Notes: a model not told the origin generated them from the sequence alone. A DNA stretch of 64,000 bases from Methylobacter marinus A45 (GCF_000383855.1 NZ_KB912877.1:3210931-3274930); one strand, 5' to 3'. Numbered from the stretch's first letter, positions 20,401-28,771 are shown. Translations and numbers: made by a program.

Positions 20401-21949
20401 AGAGCCGAATTATCAGTTAATTCTCGAATTAGCTAATGAAGCAGCGCAAACTAACAAAGTCGCTCCTATACCAGAGGTTTTAGAAGGCATCTATCTGCAT
20501 TTGAAGGATCGCGCCAATCAAATTGCTCTGAAAATCAAGGAAATTCAAAATGAGTTAGATGAGTGTGAATTGAAGATTGAAAAAGCAGAAAAAAATAATG
20601 CGGTGGGTGAACTTCTACGGGTTGGTACACAGCTAATAAAAACTCGGCAAAGGATGGAGGATGAAGATTGTTGGCCGAGACAATTTATTGAGAGCTGCGA
20701 TGCAATGTTATCCATGGTTCAGCCAATTTTGGCTGGCCTAATTCGTGATTGGCTACCACGACAAAGTTGTAACTCAACAGTGCAGGTAAGCGATTTCCGT
20801 TACCGAATGGGAAAGGCCATTGAAAGCCTTCAATTGCTTGGATTTAAGACCGAAGCAAAATCGTTGGAGCAACAGGTTCAGCACAGCATAGCTAATGTTG
20901 AAGCTAGACAAAGATTCTCATTAACCCTTGATGAGAGTGATGATTATCCACGCCAACCTAATCCAACTGAATCAACTCCGGTGCGTGAATTAAGAGATGA
21001 AATTACCAAAGGTGATAATCTCATTAAAAGCCTTCAAGGGGCGCATTCAGTACTAAGTCAAGACGAAATTAATTCTCGTGTCAAAGCTATAGAGAATCGT
21101 CAAAATCGTTTAAGAGAAATGGTGAAGCACCAAAACAAATTACTAGCTGACTTGTTTTCGCAATCTCTTAATACTGAAACAAATCTACTAGATGTTCTTG
21201 TAAAAGCGAAACGTTTAAAAGGCATATTTGTCGGAACACCTGATGAGGGTGAGGTATCTGATATTATTTTTCAATTAGGGAAAATCCTTGATGATGTGGC
21301 CACATGGGATAGCAACAACGTTTCTCCAGATAAGCTGCAAGTTCTATTAAATTTACAAATTCAGCAGCAACTTGGAGAACTAAAGATTTTTCTGGAAGCC
21401 AAAGAAATTGAGTCGGCATGGGATTTAGGTACCGTTTACAGTGCCTTAGCTAAGGAGCGCATAGCTGCGGCAATAAAACGATCGTCAGATTGGCTTTTAC
21501 CAAGAACTCAACTTTTGCAAAAAGTCGATTCATTGAATATTTTTGAATGCGAGGCGACTGAGAAGGAATTTATGGCCGCCCCTAGCTATTTATCTAAAGA
21601 TGATCGGCTTAAGGTCGATGGCTATTTGGATACTTTGCGAATGAGACATACAATTCTTGAAGAAGAAATCAGGAGCTCAAAAATAAAGGCTTGGCAAAAG
21701 CAATTCCTTGAACTGGTAAATATAGATCTTCTAACTAAATTCGAAACTGAACGATTGTTAGCTGAATTAAATAATCCTCCTGAAAAACTAACATATGAAG
21801 AAAAAAAATTGATACAACCTGTCGAACTTGAGCTCATTGTTCATCTAGATCAATTAAGCATGGATGAGATTATTTCTAGAATTGAACGGCTGCCTTTAAT
21901 TATGAGGCAGCAACTCTTATCAACACTTTCAGAGATGTTAATTGCTTGA
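17465..21949 (+). CDS. Second large P-loop ATPase (1494 aa) of the PT locus
   Basis: Walker A GYGSGKSH is at about residues 94-101 and Walker B ILFDEFGR has its acidic pair at Asp280-Glu281. The Walker B surroundings, DEFGRYLEYA, mirror DELGKFLEYE of the SspC-like protein at 2779, and both genes follow a DUF4007 gene, so I read them as related by ancient duplication or parallel recruitment. Residues ~1020-1060 and ~1175-1240 are rich in heptad-like Lys/Glu/Leu patterns, likely coiled coils. There are no recognisable nuclease motifs. SD GAGGG lies about 8 bases before the ATG. BrxC/DUF499-type ATPases are the alternative description; partners typical of BREX are absent. Confidence 0.65.
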   Translation: MKVGELVSFNSEFFFEGAVQLRWIDERPAQAQNAAEAFVFHGPRYHGASDAESEGIEGGYRLKDSASFVHDLLASLHAGLKGEETNPYYLVVAGYGSGKSHLALTTASLLGAPKADTSNKIVARIIDVDPEIGKAVQADLANLLKPVLVLTLDGMAGFHLGNALSRAVLTQLSRYGVDAGAIRALSPRFQSAEQFVERNFAFRADSFSRRLPGLSSEEICARLRDNDEIIYSEVDVIYSEANGSPIPVVGQESAQELINTLCEVYCGPDGSFSSVVILFDEFGRYLEYAAEKPLLAGDAALQQIFQGVQDNSTKIRFIGFIQYELKAYLKRFGSADLRQLQRYITRFDSAQKWYLSTNLETIFAHMIRKEQAELSRAWEETRADILYHDSWQRMSNALPEYKRFPVWSDSERFNRVIAQGCWPLHPLATWFLTRQRDVVQSRSALTFIKEMIERIAAESVVKDGRLRQISAAELILSSMLPELIAAEHETGSTVAETLQLLLEKFSAHLDEQQRLVLAGVAILEKMRIGRQSQDNMDRLLCEATALNLENLSQAQQTLSKELGAIEWNRDLGQYELIADASTRGQFQQWLRKQQGKLTADAIRELFIRQGAATAELVDIATDFGLQNEISTQDWRFESQFAHSQVLEKVISRIFQEWEQAVSPTDAKGKVIYVYINSDEDIAQIERLIEDKFSVELNRMRMSLAPIWVIGIADQEGRLAEHIGRLYLFDEQMTVEEREHFRRFVPEEMERSRQALKEYSQESIKQRLFWIAGFQDIPAGRLKQVGNEIFSQVYPHALPFPFDGFATSAGGGAADCAQLTRSLISRHVDGHWVQAQPKRLQNRVNSLLFCSWKALLPSGKLTSPVEPKVKAVFDRLEQNHKDNPKRTLWDSFKELIAPPYGMNAASAELLLGLMLGGIAPPRRIERRGEMVSSGDWLSEAFPKQQGKHYLDKSLLQNSILKFLSEDSEGRWRNLLNRWETEPNYQLILELANEAAQTNKVAPIPEVLEGIYLHLKDRANQIALKIKEIQNELDECELKIEKAEKNNAVGELLRVGTQLIKTRQRMEDEDCWPRQFIESCDAMLSMVQPILAGLIRDWLPRQSCNSTVQVSDFRYRMGKAIESLQLLGFKTEAKSLEQQVQHSIANVEARQRFSLTLDESDDYPRQPNPTESTPVRELRDEITKGDNLIKSLQGAHSVLSQDEINSRVKAIENRQNRLREMVKHQNKLLADLFSQSLNTETNLLDVLVKAKRLKGIFVGTPDEGEVSDIIFQLGKILDDVATWDSNNVSPDKLQVLLNLQIQQQLGELKIFLEAKEIESAWDLGTVYSALAKERIAAAIKRSSDWLLPRTQLLQKVDSLNIFECEATEKEFMAAPSYLSKDDRLKVDGYLDTLRMRHTILEEEIRSSKIKAWQKQFLELVNIDLLTKFETERLLAELNNPPEKLTYEEKKLIQPVELELIVHLDQLSMDEIISRIERLPLIMRQQLLSTLSEMLIA

Positions 21950-22002
21950 TGATAATTCTAAGAAATGGGATTTTATAGTTATTCATAATAAGGATTATAG
22001 CT

Positions 22003-22881
22003 TTGAGTAAATTATTTGAGAAATATTCTCACTTGATTAGCGGGCTCTCTCATCTATCAGATGAAGACAGCGCAATTCACGAACTATTACTGTGGGAAAA
22101 TAGAGAACGTCAGCTTGAGTGCTTTTACGCTCCCTTTGAACATATCAACAAATCTGCAGAGATAGTTTTAATTGGCATTACTCCTGGGCGTACACAAATG
22201 AATCGTGCATTAGTTGCAGCATCCCATGCTATCAGAGCGAAATCTGGTATTAATAATGCAATTTTGGAAGTAAAACGTAAAGGTAGCTTCAGCGGAAATA
22301 TGCGGCTAAATATTGTAAATACACTCAATAAACTCGGGTATCACAAAAAACTAGGTATTGAGTGCGCTAGCGAGCTTTGGAGCACAAAAAACCACTTAGT
22401 CAATTTCTGTTCATTATTGAAATATCCCATATTCATTAAAGGTAAGGATTACAACGGCAGTCCGAATCCATTAAAAGTCGCAGAACTCAAAAGCTTATTA
22501 ATTGAGGGCTTTTCGAAGGATCTGCTGGCCATTCCAGAAACTGCAGAACTCATTCCACTTGGTGATCTGGTAGCTGATGTTATTTCTCAATTGGAGAATA
22601 TGGGTTTAGTTCCACAAAAAATCAGCCGATTTGAAGGCAAGATAGTTGCTCCTCCACATCCTAGTGGAGCTAATGCTGAATCGATATCTCTTCTGCTATC
22701 AGATCAATACCCTGAAAAAGAAGAATATCTTGAACAAATGTACCAAGATTATTTAAGAAAACGTAGTTGGGAAAAAAGAAAAAGCGGCAAGCCTCAGTCT
22801 GAATCCAAGTACAAAGAAATACGAGCATCACGCTGGGAAAGCATGTTATTTGTGCGTAGGGCATACGGTATAGATGCCTAA
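22003..22881 (+). CDS. Uracil-DNA-glycosylase-like protein
   Basis: 292-aa protein with the two signature places of the UDG superfamily: GITPGRTQ starting at residue 58 (water-activating motif region, normally GxxPG) and PPHPSGAN with His219 (the leucine/His-loop motif, often HPSx). PLGDLVADV lies between. The usual catalytic Asp/Asn in the first motif is replaced by Thr, so activity on uracil is uncertain. The start is a TTG at 22003 with AAGGA eight bases upstream. It closes the plus-strand PT run and may be co-transcribed with the ATPase 53 bases before it. A glycosylase-fold protein is not part of the published Ssp or Dnd sets I know, so its role (base check, abasic-site creation, or DNA reading) is open. 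Confidence 0.6.
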   Translation: MSKLFEKYSHLISGLSHLSDEDSAIHELLLWENRERQLECFYAPFEHINKSAEIVLIGITPGRTQMNRALVAASHAIRAKSGINNAILEVKRKGSFSGNMRLNIVNTLNKLGYHKKLGIECASELWSTKNHLVNFCSLLKYPIFIKGKDYNGSPNPLKVAELKSLLIEGFSKDLLAIPETAELIPLGDLVADVISQLENMGLVPQKISRFEGKIVAPPHPSGANAESISLLLSDQYPEKEEYLEQMYQDYLRKRSWEKRKSGKPQSESKYKEIRASRWESMLFVRRAYGIDA

Positions 22882-23127
22882 TTGCCTTCAAGAAGTTCAA
22901 ATATATTGATGTCCATTAAAACAGTTATTACTGTGGTTGAGAACTGAAGGATTGTAAATCATCGATGGAAAAGTACTTTGAGCTTGCGAATGAAAGACCG
23001 TACTCAGATGATGTTGTAAGAAATTATCACTAGGCAGGCAACTGAGCGCATGTAGGAAGCTTACTATATGGTGGATTTGGCGTTAAGAAGATTGAAAGGA
23101 TGTCTGTGAACTACACATTTTAGTTAG
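22882..23127. other. Intergenic, converging gene ends
   Basis: 246 bases between two convergent genes. I see no clear hairpin with a T-tract and no small gene. Confidence 0.4.
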
Positions 23128-25656
23128 TTATAGTCTCAATTTTCTTTTTTTAGGGATTTGCTTTCCTGTGTTTGTTATCACTAAATCAACATACTCACGT
23201 TTGTTATCAGGCCCGTAACTAACGTGAATTGGGCGATTTTCACCATAAAAATATAACCGATCAAACGGGATATTTTCTGAAATCCAATTAGCCACTTCCC
23301 ACATATTTTCATCATCTACGATGAAATCAACCGCTGCCCCAAGCCGAGGGCAAATTAGATTTTTCTTTATATTCAATTCATGGGCGGCATGTTGATCCAA
23401 TTTTGGTGCAACACGGCTTTTAATATGCTTACCTAATTCATGCGAGCAGAAGCCATAGGTAAGCCTGATCATGCCAAAATAGTCGATGACAGGATCAAGG
23501 ACATTAGTCGCTAATTCATAAAGAGCGTTATAGCTATCTGGCTGTATGGGGCAATTTGGTATTCCCGTATTTTGTTGTGTTTCACCGCATTCGATAAGCT
23601 GTCGATAAGTCAGGTAGCGGCCACATTGGTCATTTAGATTTGGATTACTTCGACTTCGAATGAAATTAAATCCTTCAATTTCCCAACGAGCATATGCCAA
23701 AGTTTGGCGGAACTCATCTGGTTTTGGCCCATAGCCACTGAGATCGAATAAATTAAAGGTTTGAAGTTGCTCATCAAAATTGAGTTGCTCTGCATAATGT
23801 GGAAACTCCTCATTAATGTAACGCGACTTTAGATACAGGTAAGTTGGCTCGAACTCTTCACCATATTCATATAAGTCGAAGCTTTGCTCGCGCAGATTAA
23901 TTTTGACCCGCTCTAACAAACGCGGTAAAGGTTGATTTTCAAAATCATCATAGCGCATTAAACTGAGTTTTCCCGACTGGATGTGGATTTTGATTAAGTC
24001 GGTCTGTTCAATGTCGCCATATAAAACAGTGGCGCAACCAATATAAATTCTAAGTAACGCCGGAAGCTCTTGCACGAAGCTGGTATGAAGATGCAACGCT
24101 TCGCCTTCATCGAGATAGCCGAGTCCTCGTTCAGTGGCTTGTTGGCAGGCGGATGCAATCAGTTCGGCATTGCTAATCTGGAATAAAACAGATTTTGCCG
24201 TTGCTAATGCATTAGGGTAATCCCCGAAAAATGCCTTGATGTCCTTTTGTAAACCAGCCTCTAAATGCTTGTAGGGCTTTCGCTTTGAGAATGTTTGTAG
24301 GGCAAAATAGGTTATTAAATCGTCTATCCGACTTTGGCGAGCTTGCTCCAGCAGAGAGTCATCCTGCTGGTCCAACATAAAGCTAAGCGCTTTATTAACA
24401 GTACCGAATACTTCGGTGAGTTCAATCAGTGACTCAATTTCTGATTTGTCGGGTGGACGACCTAATTCTAATGTTTGTTGCCACAGAGGATCAATTAAGT
24501 GTTTAAAAGCAATATACTTTTTTTCATTCCTGGAAAGTTTAGGTAACGCAGGCAATGAAGGTCGGCGCGATAGCCTTAGAATGCTGCGCTGACTACGTTG
24601 CCGACCGAGCAAAAACCGTTGTTCTGCATTCTGATCCTTAAAAATAAAAAAAATACCAGGCGCCACTGGAATGGCATCGGTTTCTAACGCGTCACTTAAA
24701 AATTCTTTTAATTCCGTTTGAGTAAAGTATTTTTGAAAGGTGTTGCGTTGAGTAATTACACCATCGTTAAAGGCTTGTCCTTTGAAAGCATTTTGGTTGA
24801 ATAGCATAGCTGATACGACTAAGACTTGTTGTGCTAGCTCATAGGCCCCTAATAATGCTTCAAGTCGTTCTTGATAGTTTTCGATGACATTAATGACAAA
24901 GCCAAGATTGACTATATCCGCAGTCTGTTTGGGTTGATCTGGAGCATAATGTGGGTCCCAGCCAGAAACTGAGATGGCGTTTGCGGATAAGTTGCGAATG
25001 TCATCACCTTTGCCGCAACCGTAGTCGAATACGGATAATGAACCATCCAAGAAGCCATGTCGAGCCAGGCATTGTATCGGAGCAGATAGGTTGCTACGTG
25101 AAAGCGCGGTTAAATATCTGGCAATGGATGCGCTTTGGGTTTCTTCAATGGCTTGAGCATCAATTGTTACATCGTTGCCAATTGGCACGAACTGTTGATC
25201 AATGAGCTGGAAGCCTTTTTCATTGATTAACGTATCCCAGGCTTGTTTGAAGCCAATTTGTATTGGATTTTCAAATAATCCAAGCTGCTCAGCCGTTTCT
25301 GTGAGTTCACGAAATTGTGAGATGCGGGGATCATCTTGCTTAAGTAATAATTCCTTACGATGCAAGATGGGGGGATTTAAGGATAACTCATAGCTGCGTT
25401 TCTCAACACGCTGAGCAAGCAGATCAATCCGATAGCTCTTCTGTAAGGCTGGAAATGGCTCTTCAAAAAAATCTGGATACCACAATAAAGAAAGAACCTT
25501 GCTTTTGCCATCATATTTGACGACGTTGTAGTTATCTCCAGCAGTTAAATTGGCTAACGACTCCGCTTCTGCAACAGTTTGCTGTATTTCGCCCTTTTGC
25601 TTAATGGTCAAACTACAGTGCCAATAAACATTATTTAGAACCTTTTTACCCAGCAT
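23128..25656 (-). CDS. DNA phosphorothioation-associated putative methyltransferase
   Basis: 842-aa protein matching the layout of the family named DNA phosphorothioation-associated putative methyltransferase (TIGR04096). The SAM-binding motif I, DYGCGKGDD, is at residues ~211-219, with GWDPHY as the acidic motif II strand and a hydrophobic NLGFVINVIEN strand further on. The N-terminal 190 and C-terminal 500 residues have no motif I can name. It lies 12 bases after the cysteine desulfurase stop on the same strand, so the two form an operon pointing at the ssp run. Target base and whether it methylates DNA are unknown. Its presence supports the PT reading of the locus independently of the DUF4007 genes. 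Confidence 0.8.
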   Translation of the reverse strand: MLGKKVLNNVYWHCSLTIKQKGEIQQTVAEAESLANLTAGDNYNVVKYDGKSKVLSLLWYPDFFEEPFPALQKSYRIDLLAQRVEKRSYELSLNPPILHRKELLLKQDDPRISQFRELTETAEQLGLFENPIQIGFKQAWDTLINEKGFQLIDQQFVPIGNDVTIDAQAIEETQSASIARYLTALSRSNLSAPIQCLARHGFLDGSLSVFDYGCGKGDDIRNLSANAISVSGWDPHYAPDQPKQTADIVNLGFVINVIENYQERLEALLGAYELAQQVLVVSAMLFNQNAFKGQAFNDGVITQRNTFQKYFTQTELKEFLSDALETDAIPVAPGIFFIFKDQNAEQRFLLGRQRSQRSILRLSRRPSLPALPKLSRNEKKYIAFKHLIDPLWQQTLELGRPPDKSEIESLIELTEVFGTVNKALSFMLDQQDDSLLEQARQSRIDDLITYFALQTFSKRKPYKHLEAGLQKDIKAFFGDYPNALATAKSVLFQISNAELIASACQQATERGLGYLDEGEALHLHTSFVQELPALLRIYIGCATVLYGDIEQTDLIKIHIQSGKLSLMRYDDFENQPLPRLLERVKINLREQSFDLYEYGEEFEPTYLYLKSRYINEEFPHYAEQLNFDEQLQTFNLFDLSGYGPKPDEFRQTLAYARWEIEGFNFIRSRSNPNLNDQCGRYLTYRQLIECGETQQNTGIPNCPIQPDSYNALYELATNVLDPVIDYFGMIRLTYGFCSHELGKHIKSRVAPKLDQHAAHELNIKKNLICPRLGAAVDFIVDDENMWEVANWISENIPFDRLYFYGENRPIHVSYGPDNKREYVDLVITNTGKQIPKKRKLRL

Positions 25657-25668
25657 AGGATTTCCGAT

Positions 25669-26832
25669 TTACTCTAATGCAAGTGCTCTCAAGCGAGTGA
25701 CTTCTTCGCAAATTCGCTGTCCTGCTCGCTGAATTTCAGTGTCAGTCGTATAACGACCGAAACTAATGCGAACTGCTCCATAAAGCCGATCGCCTTCAAT
25801 GCCCATCGATCTTAATACATGAGAAGCTTCAACTGCGCCACTGTTGCATGCCGATCCTGAAGCAATGGCAATTTCACCTCTAAGCGCAATGATCAAAGAA
25901 TCAGAGCTGACATGTTCAAAGCTGACATTGATTATATTGGGCAACTTGTTTTTCTGGTCACCGTTAAAATATACGCCCTCTAATGTATTCAGTTGGCCGG
26001 TTAATGCCTGTTGTAGTGCTTTTGCGTGTTGAAAGTCGCTATCTATGGACGCGTTTGCCAATCTAAATGCGGTAGCCATGCCTACGATTTGATGGGTTGG
26101 TAGTGTGCCGGGGCGCAAACCGTGTTCTTGCCCGCCGCCATGAAACAACGGAGTTAAATTCATTCTTTTCCGATTACGAACATACAGACAGCCGACACCT
26201 TTAGGTCCATACATCTTATGACCTGAAATCGATAGCAAATCTATAGATGATTTGGCCAAATTTATTGGTATCTTACCGGCGCTTTGTGCTGCATCAACAT
26301 GGAAAAAAATATTTTTTTGCTTGAGTGCTTGAGCAATTCGATCAATATCGTGAATGACACCGATCTCATTATTGACATGCATTAAGGACACAAGAATAGT
26401 TTCGTTAGTTAGTGCAGTCAGAATGCATTCCAGATCAAACCTGCCATTAATGTCTGGACGAAGATAGGTAACTTGAAAACCAATTGATTCAAGATGTTTA
26501 CAAGTATCAAGCACTGCCTTGTGCTCACTGGCAGAGGTGATTATGTGGTTGCCTTTGTTACGGTATGTAAGAGCAACGCCCATTAAGGCTAAGTTATTAG
26601 ATTCGGTTGCGCCTGATGTAAAAATCAGATCATTAGCTTTACAGTTCAAAAAGGTTGCAATTTCAATTCTGGATTTCTCAACAATGTCATTGGCTCGTTC
26701 ACCAAAATCATGTTGCAAAGATGCAGGGTTTGCGAAGTTGCCTGTTAAAGTAAGGCAACTAGCAAGTGCTTCAGCCGCTTCTGGTCCCATGGGGGTTGTT
26801 GCAGCGTAATCGAGATAAATTTGGGTGTCCAA
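25669..26832 (-). CDS. sspA: Cysteine desulfurase, SspA/DndA
   Basis: 387-aa class V aminotransferase of the NifS/IscS/DndA family, the sulfur donor for phosphorothioation. It has YLDYAATTPM at the start, TSGATESNN, the PLP lysine in SGHKMYG (Lys206), and the active-site cysteine in GSACNSG (Cys329) on the mobile loop. The start must be TTG at 26832: an in-frame stop lies 18 bases upstream and there is no ATG between. No good ribosome-binding site is visible, so translation may be weak. It heads a two-gene minus-strand operon with the PT-associated methyltransferase, opposite to sspBCD; in other published loci sspA precedes sspBCD on the same strand. Confidence 0.88.
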   Translation of the reverse strand: MDTQIYLDYAATTPMGPEAAEALASCLTLTGNFANPASLQHDFGERANDIVEKSRIEIATFLNCKANDLIFTSGATESNNLALMGVALTYRNKGNHIITSASEHKAVLDTCKHLESIGFQVTYLRPDINGRFDLECILTALTNETILVSLMHVNNEIGVIHDIDRIAQALKQKNIFFHVDAAQSAGKIPINLAKSSIDLLSISGHKMYGPKGVGCLYVRNRKRMNLTPLFHGGGQEHGLRPGTLPTHQIVGMATAFRLANASIDSDFQHAKALQQALTGQLNTLEGVYFNGDQKNKLPNIINVSFEHVSSDSLIIALRGEIAIASGSACNSGAVEASHVLRSMGIEGDRLYGAVRISFGRYTTDTEIQRAGQRICEEVTRLRALALE

Positions 26833-27366
26833 AACAATAGTTATTTGTCAGTTATATTCTTAAAGAAATTAGCCTTACCTGCTGCTAGCAAGATGGGGGA
26901 TTGTGACAGCTGTAAAGCGTGCTTAATTAACCTGAGTCCATATACGAACAGAGGTTATTTTAACAGATGAAGCGTTTTTACATACCCTGGATCCAGAAGA
27001 GACGTTCGGCTTCAGGGGGGGGCGTCCGTCTAGTCTGTGGCCTTTAGCAGCCATGCAGAGCAGAGTGGCGACAGGCAAGTCATTGGACCCCAAACGAGAA
27101 TTCAACGTTTACTGCAGTGCCAGATCCTGAGCTCAAATTGTTCGAGACACGTCTTCCTAAGCTATACCTCAACCAGACGTCGGGCATAAGCTGAAAATCG
27201 CGTCAGCATAGAGTCTGTTCCAGTATTTCCTGACAAAACCCGCATAAATTCTTAGAGTTCAATCTGACAAATCCGGTCTTAGCATACGATTTTTTCCAAA
27301 TTCTGCGGCTTCCCCCCTCAATAAAGTGCCCAAGGCAAAGTTGATAACTTTAGTTGTTGACTTGAG
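26833..27366. other. Non-coding stretch upstream of sspA
   Basis: 534 bases with no supportable gene. Short open frames around 26923-27105 lack ribosome-binding sites and known motifs. The region separates the PT locus from the repeat array that follows and may be the edge of the island. Confidence 0.45.
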
Positions 27367-27485
27367 ATAAAATCAAATAATGTGAGAAATTCCAACCGAT
27401 AAAATCACTTAATGTGAGAAGACTAAAAAACAGGTGCAACTAATGCGAGAAAATCTGATTTTATAAAATCAGTTAATCTGAGATG
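27367..27485 (+). repeat. Iteron-like array of four phased repeats
   Basis: Core TAATGTGAGAA recurs as TAATGTGAGAA (27378), TAATGTGAGAA (27410), TAATGCGAGAA (27441) and TAATCTGAGAT (27474), at steps of 32, 31 and 33 bases, about three helical turns. Units 1, 2 and 4 extend upstream into a longer shared unit beginning ATAAAATCA (27367-27389, 27399-27421, 27463-27485). A degenerate fifth copy may lie near 27497. Regular phasing suggests a protein binding one DNA face: replication initiator, recombinase or regulator. Confidence 0.7.
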
Positions 27486-27815
27486 AAAATACCGGATAAG
27501 TGCAAGAAATCGCGATTATGAAATCAAGAAACTACAGGTAGACAGTACTAATTCGACTATGGCTTCACCCTAGTGAAAATACTAGGATGTTGACGTTTTT
27601 ATTGTAGAAGACGAACAAGTAGTGAGCCAGATCCAGAATCTGAGATCAGCTCAATAATCAATTTTAGCTTGAGCTTGATTCCAATGGTATCAGCGCAATT
27701 CCAGCCATTGGCATCGTCTGCGTCCTGGCAAGCCGTTCAGCGTTTGGGATTATGTCTATGTGACTCTGAAGTTTCATGATGCAGACGCTTGGGCATGCCT
27801 CGCAGTGAGCCTGCA
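27486..27815. other. Non-coding stretch after the repeat array
   Basis: 330 bases without a gene or clear repeat; one possible degenerate repeat copy near 27497. It ends at the promoter of the gene at 27878. Confidence 0.4.
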
Positions 27816-27845
27816 TTCAATAAAGTAGCCCGTATCCGCTATAAT
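27816..27845 (+). promoter_or_regulatory. Sigma70-type promoter
   Basis: TTCAAT (27816-27821), 18-base spacer, TATAAT (27840-27845). Transcription would begin near 27852, which favours ATG 27878 over TTG 27854 as the start of the following gene. Confidence 0.5.
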
Positions 27846-27877
27846 GAGGCTCCTTGCTGGCTATCGTTATCTTCCTT

Positions 27878-28771
27878 ATGTCCAAACTCCGCAATTTTGA
27901 CTGGCGCCAAGAGGCGGCATATTTGCTTGAAACCCGTGAAAAAGTCACCTGGCATCCAGGGGCGAGCAGTTTCAGCGACTGGCTCAAAAAACACGCGAAG
28001 CAACAGGGCATTCAAATCTCTTCTTTGTGGCGCTATTTGAACGCGGCGGCGTTTGCTGTCGAATTGCAAACAAGCCATTGGTCGGGGGTAAAAACGCCGG
28101 CCGCTATTCCCGATAAAGTATCAGCCGAAGCCCTTGAAATCCTGGAAAAAATTGGTCGGGTGGCGCCAAAAGCCATTTTTGAGCAACTGGCTGCCGATCT
28201 GTATGAAGGCAAGATTCGCCGGCTGGATCTACTGAATACTTGGCAACACTATCGGGAAGCACTGTCCAACCATGCTACCGCACGAGGCCGTGGTGTTAAA
28301 AGACCGACGTTGGGGGAGGATGATGAGATCAAGCAAAGCCTGGCTTTTAAGCAGCAGGTCTGGCTGCTGTTACGTCAAACCGATCCTTTATTGTTAGGCT
28401 ATTCAGCCCCTGTCACTCAGCTGGATACAGTGGGGCTAAAGGCCAAAGCGTCATGTGATACGATTCTGATTGGCCGGGGAGCGGATAAAAGCATCTTTGT
28501 GACGGAACTGGTGGCGGTGATGTTCAAAGCCAGCCGCAAAAGTTTACAGCCGCTGATTGACCGTTTCAGCGAGCAGCGGCTCTGGTTGATAGTGCCTCAA
28601 GAAAAGGAAGGCCCCCCGTCACCGAGGCCTCTCAGCCGACGTTTCGATTTGCCTGACAACTGGGGCATTATCCGTGTGAGCGATGCTACGCTGGTGCTCG
28701 AAAACCAACTGCCAGCTCCCTCTGAACACCTGCCTTTGGCGACGCGGTTGCTGTTGTCGCAACTGCTTTAG
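27878..28771 (+). CDS. Hypothetical protein (297 aa)
   Basis: I do not recognise this protein. It is moderately GC-rich, with a helical N-terminal third (SSFSDWLKKHAKQQGIQISS could form a helix-turn-helix-like unit around residues 30-55) and a C-terminal domain with alternating strands (DTILIGRGADKSIFVTELVA, then LWLIVPQEK). The frame is open to a TTG at 27854 with GAGG five bases upstream, but the TATAAT box at 27840 would put the transcript start on top of it; ATG 27878 gives MSKLRNFDW and is preferred, though it lacks a clear Shine-Dalgarno. It lies directly upstream of a Lon-like AAA gene behind overlapping palindromes and could belong to the same module. Confidence 0.6.
   Translation: MSKLRNFDWRQEAAYLLETREKVTWHPGASSFSDWLKKHAKQQGIQISSLWRYLNAAAFAVELQTSHWSGVKTPAAIPDKVSAEALEILEKIGRVAPKAIFEQLAADLYEGKIRRLDLLNTWQHYREALSNHATARGRGVKRPTLGEDDEIKQSLAFKQQVWLLLRQTDPLLLGYSAPVTQLDTVGLKAKASCDTILIGRGADKSIFVTELVAVMFKASRKSLQPLIDRFSEQRLWLIVPQEKEGPPSPRPLSRRFDLPDNWGIIRVSDATLVLENQLPAPSEHLPLATRLLLSQLL

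Noticed and set aside
1836-21949. BREX system
   Set aside because: Large P-loop ATPases and a PAPS-reductase-like protein suggested BREX, but PglZ, BrxL, PglX and BrxA/B are absent, while DUF4007, DptFGH-like genes and a PT methyltransferase are present.
1836-26832. Classic DndABCDE system
   Set aside because: No DndB, no SMC-like DndD and no small DndE gene; the ATPases are not of coiled-coil SMC type. The SspABCD layout fits better.
27367-27485. Possible short CRISPR array
   Set aside because: Units are degenerate, spacers are about 9-10 bases and similar to each other, and no cas gene is near. Iteron-like repeats fit better.
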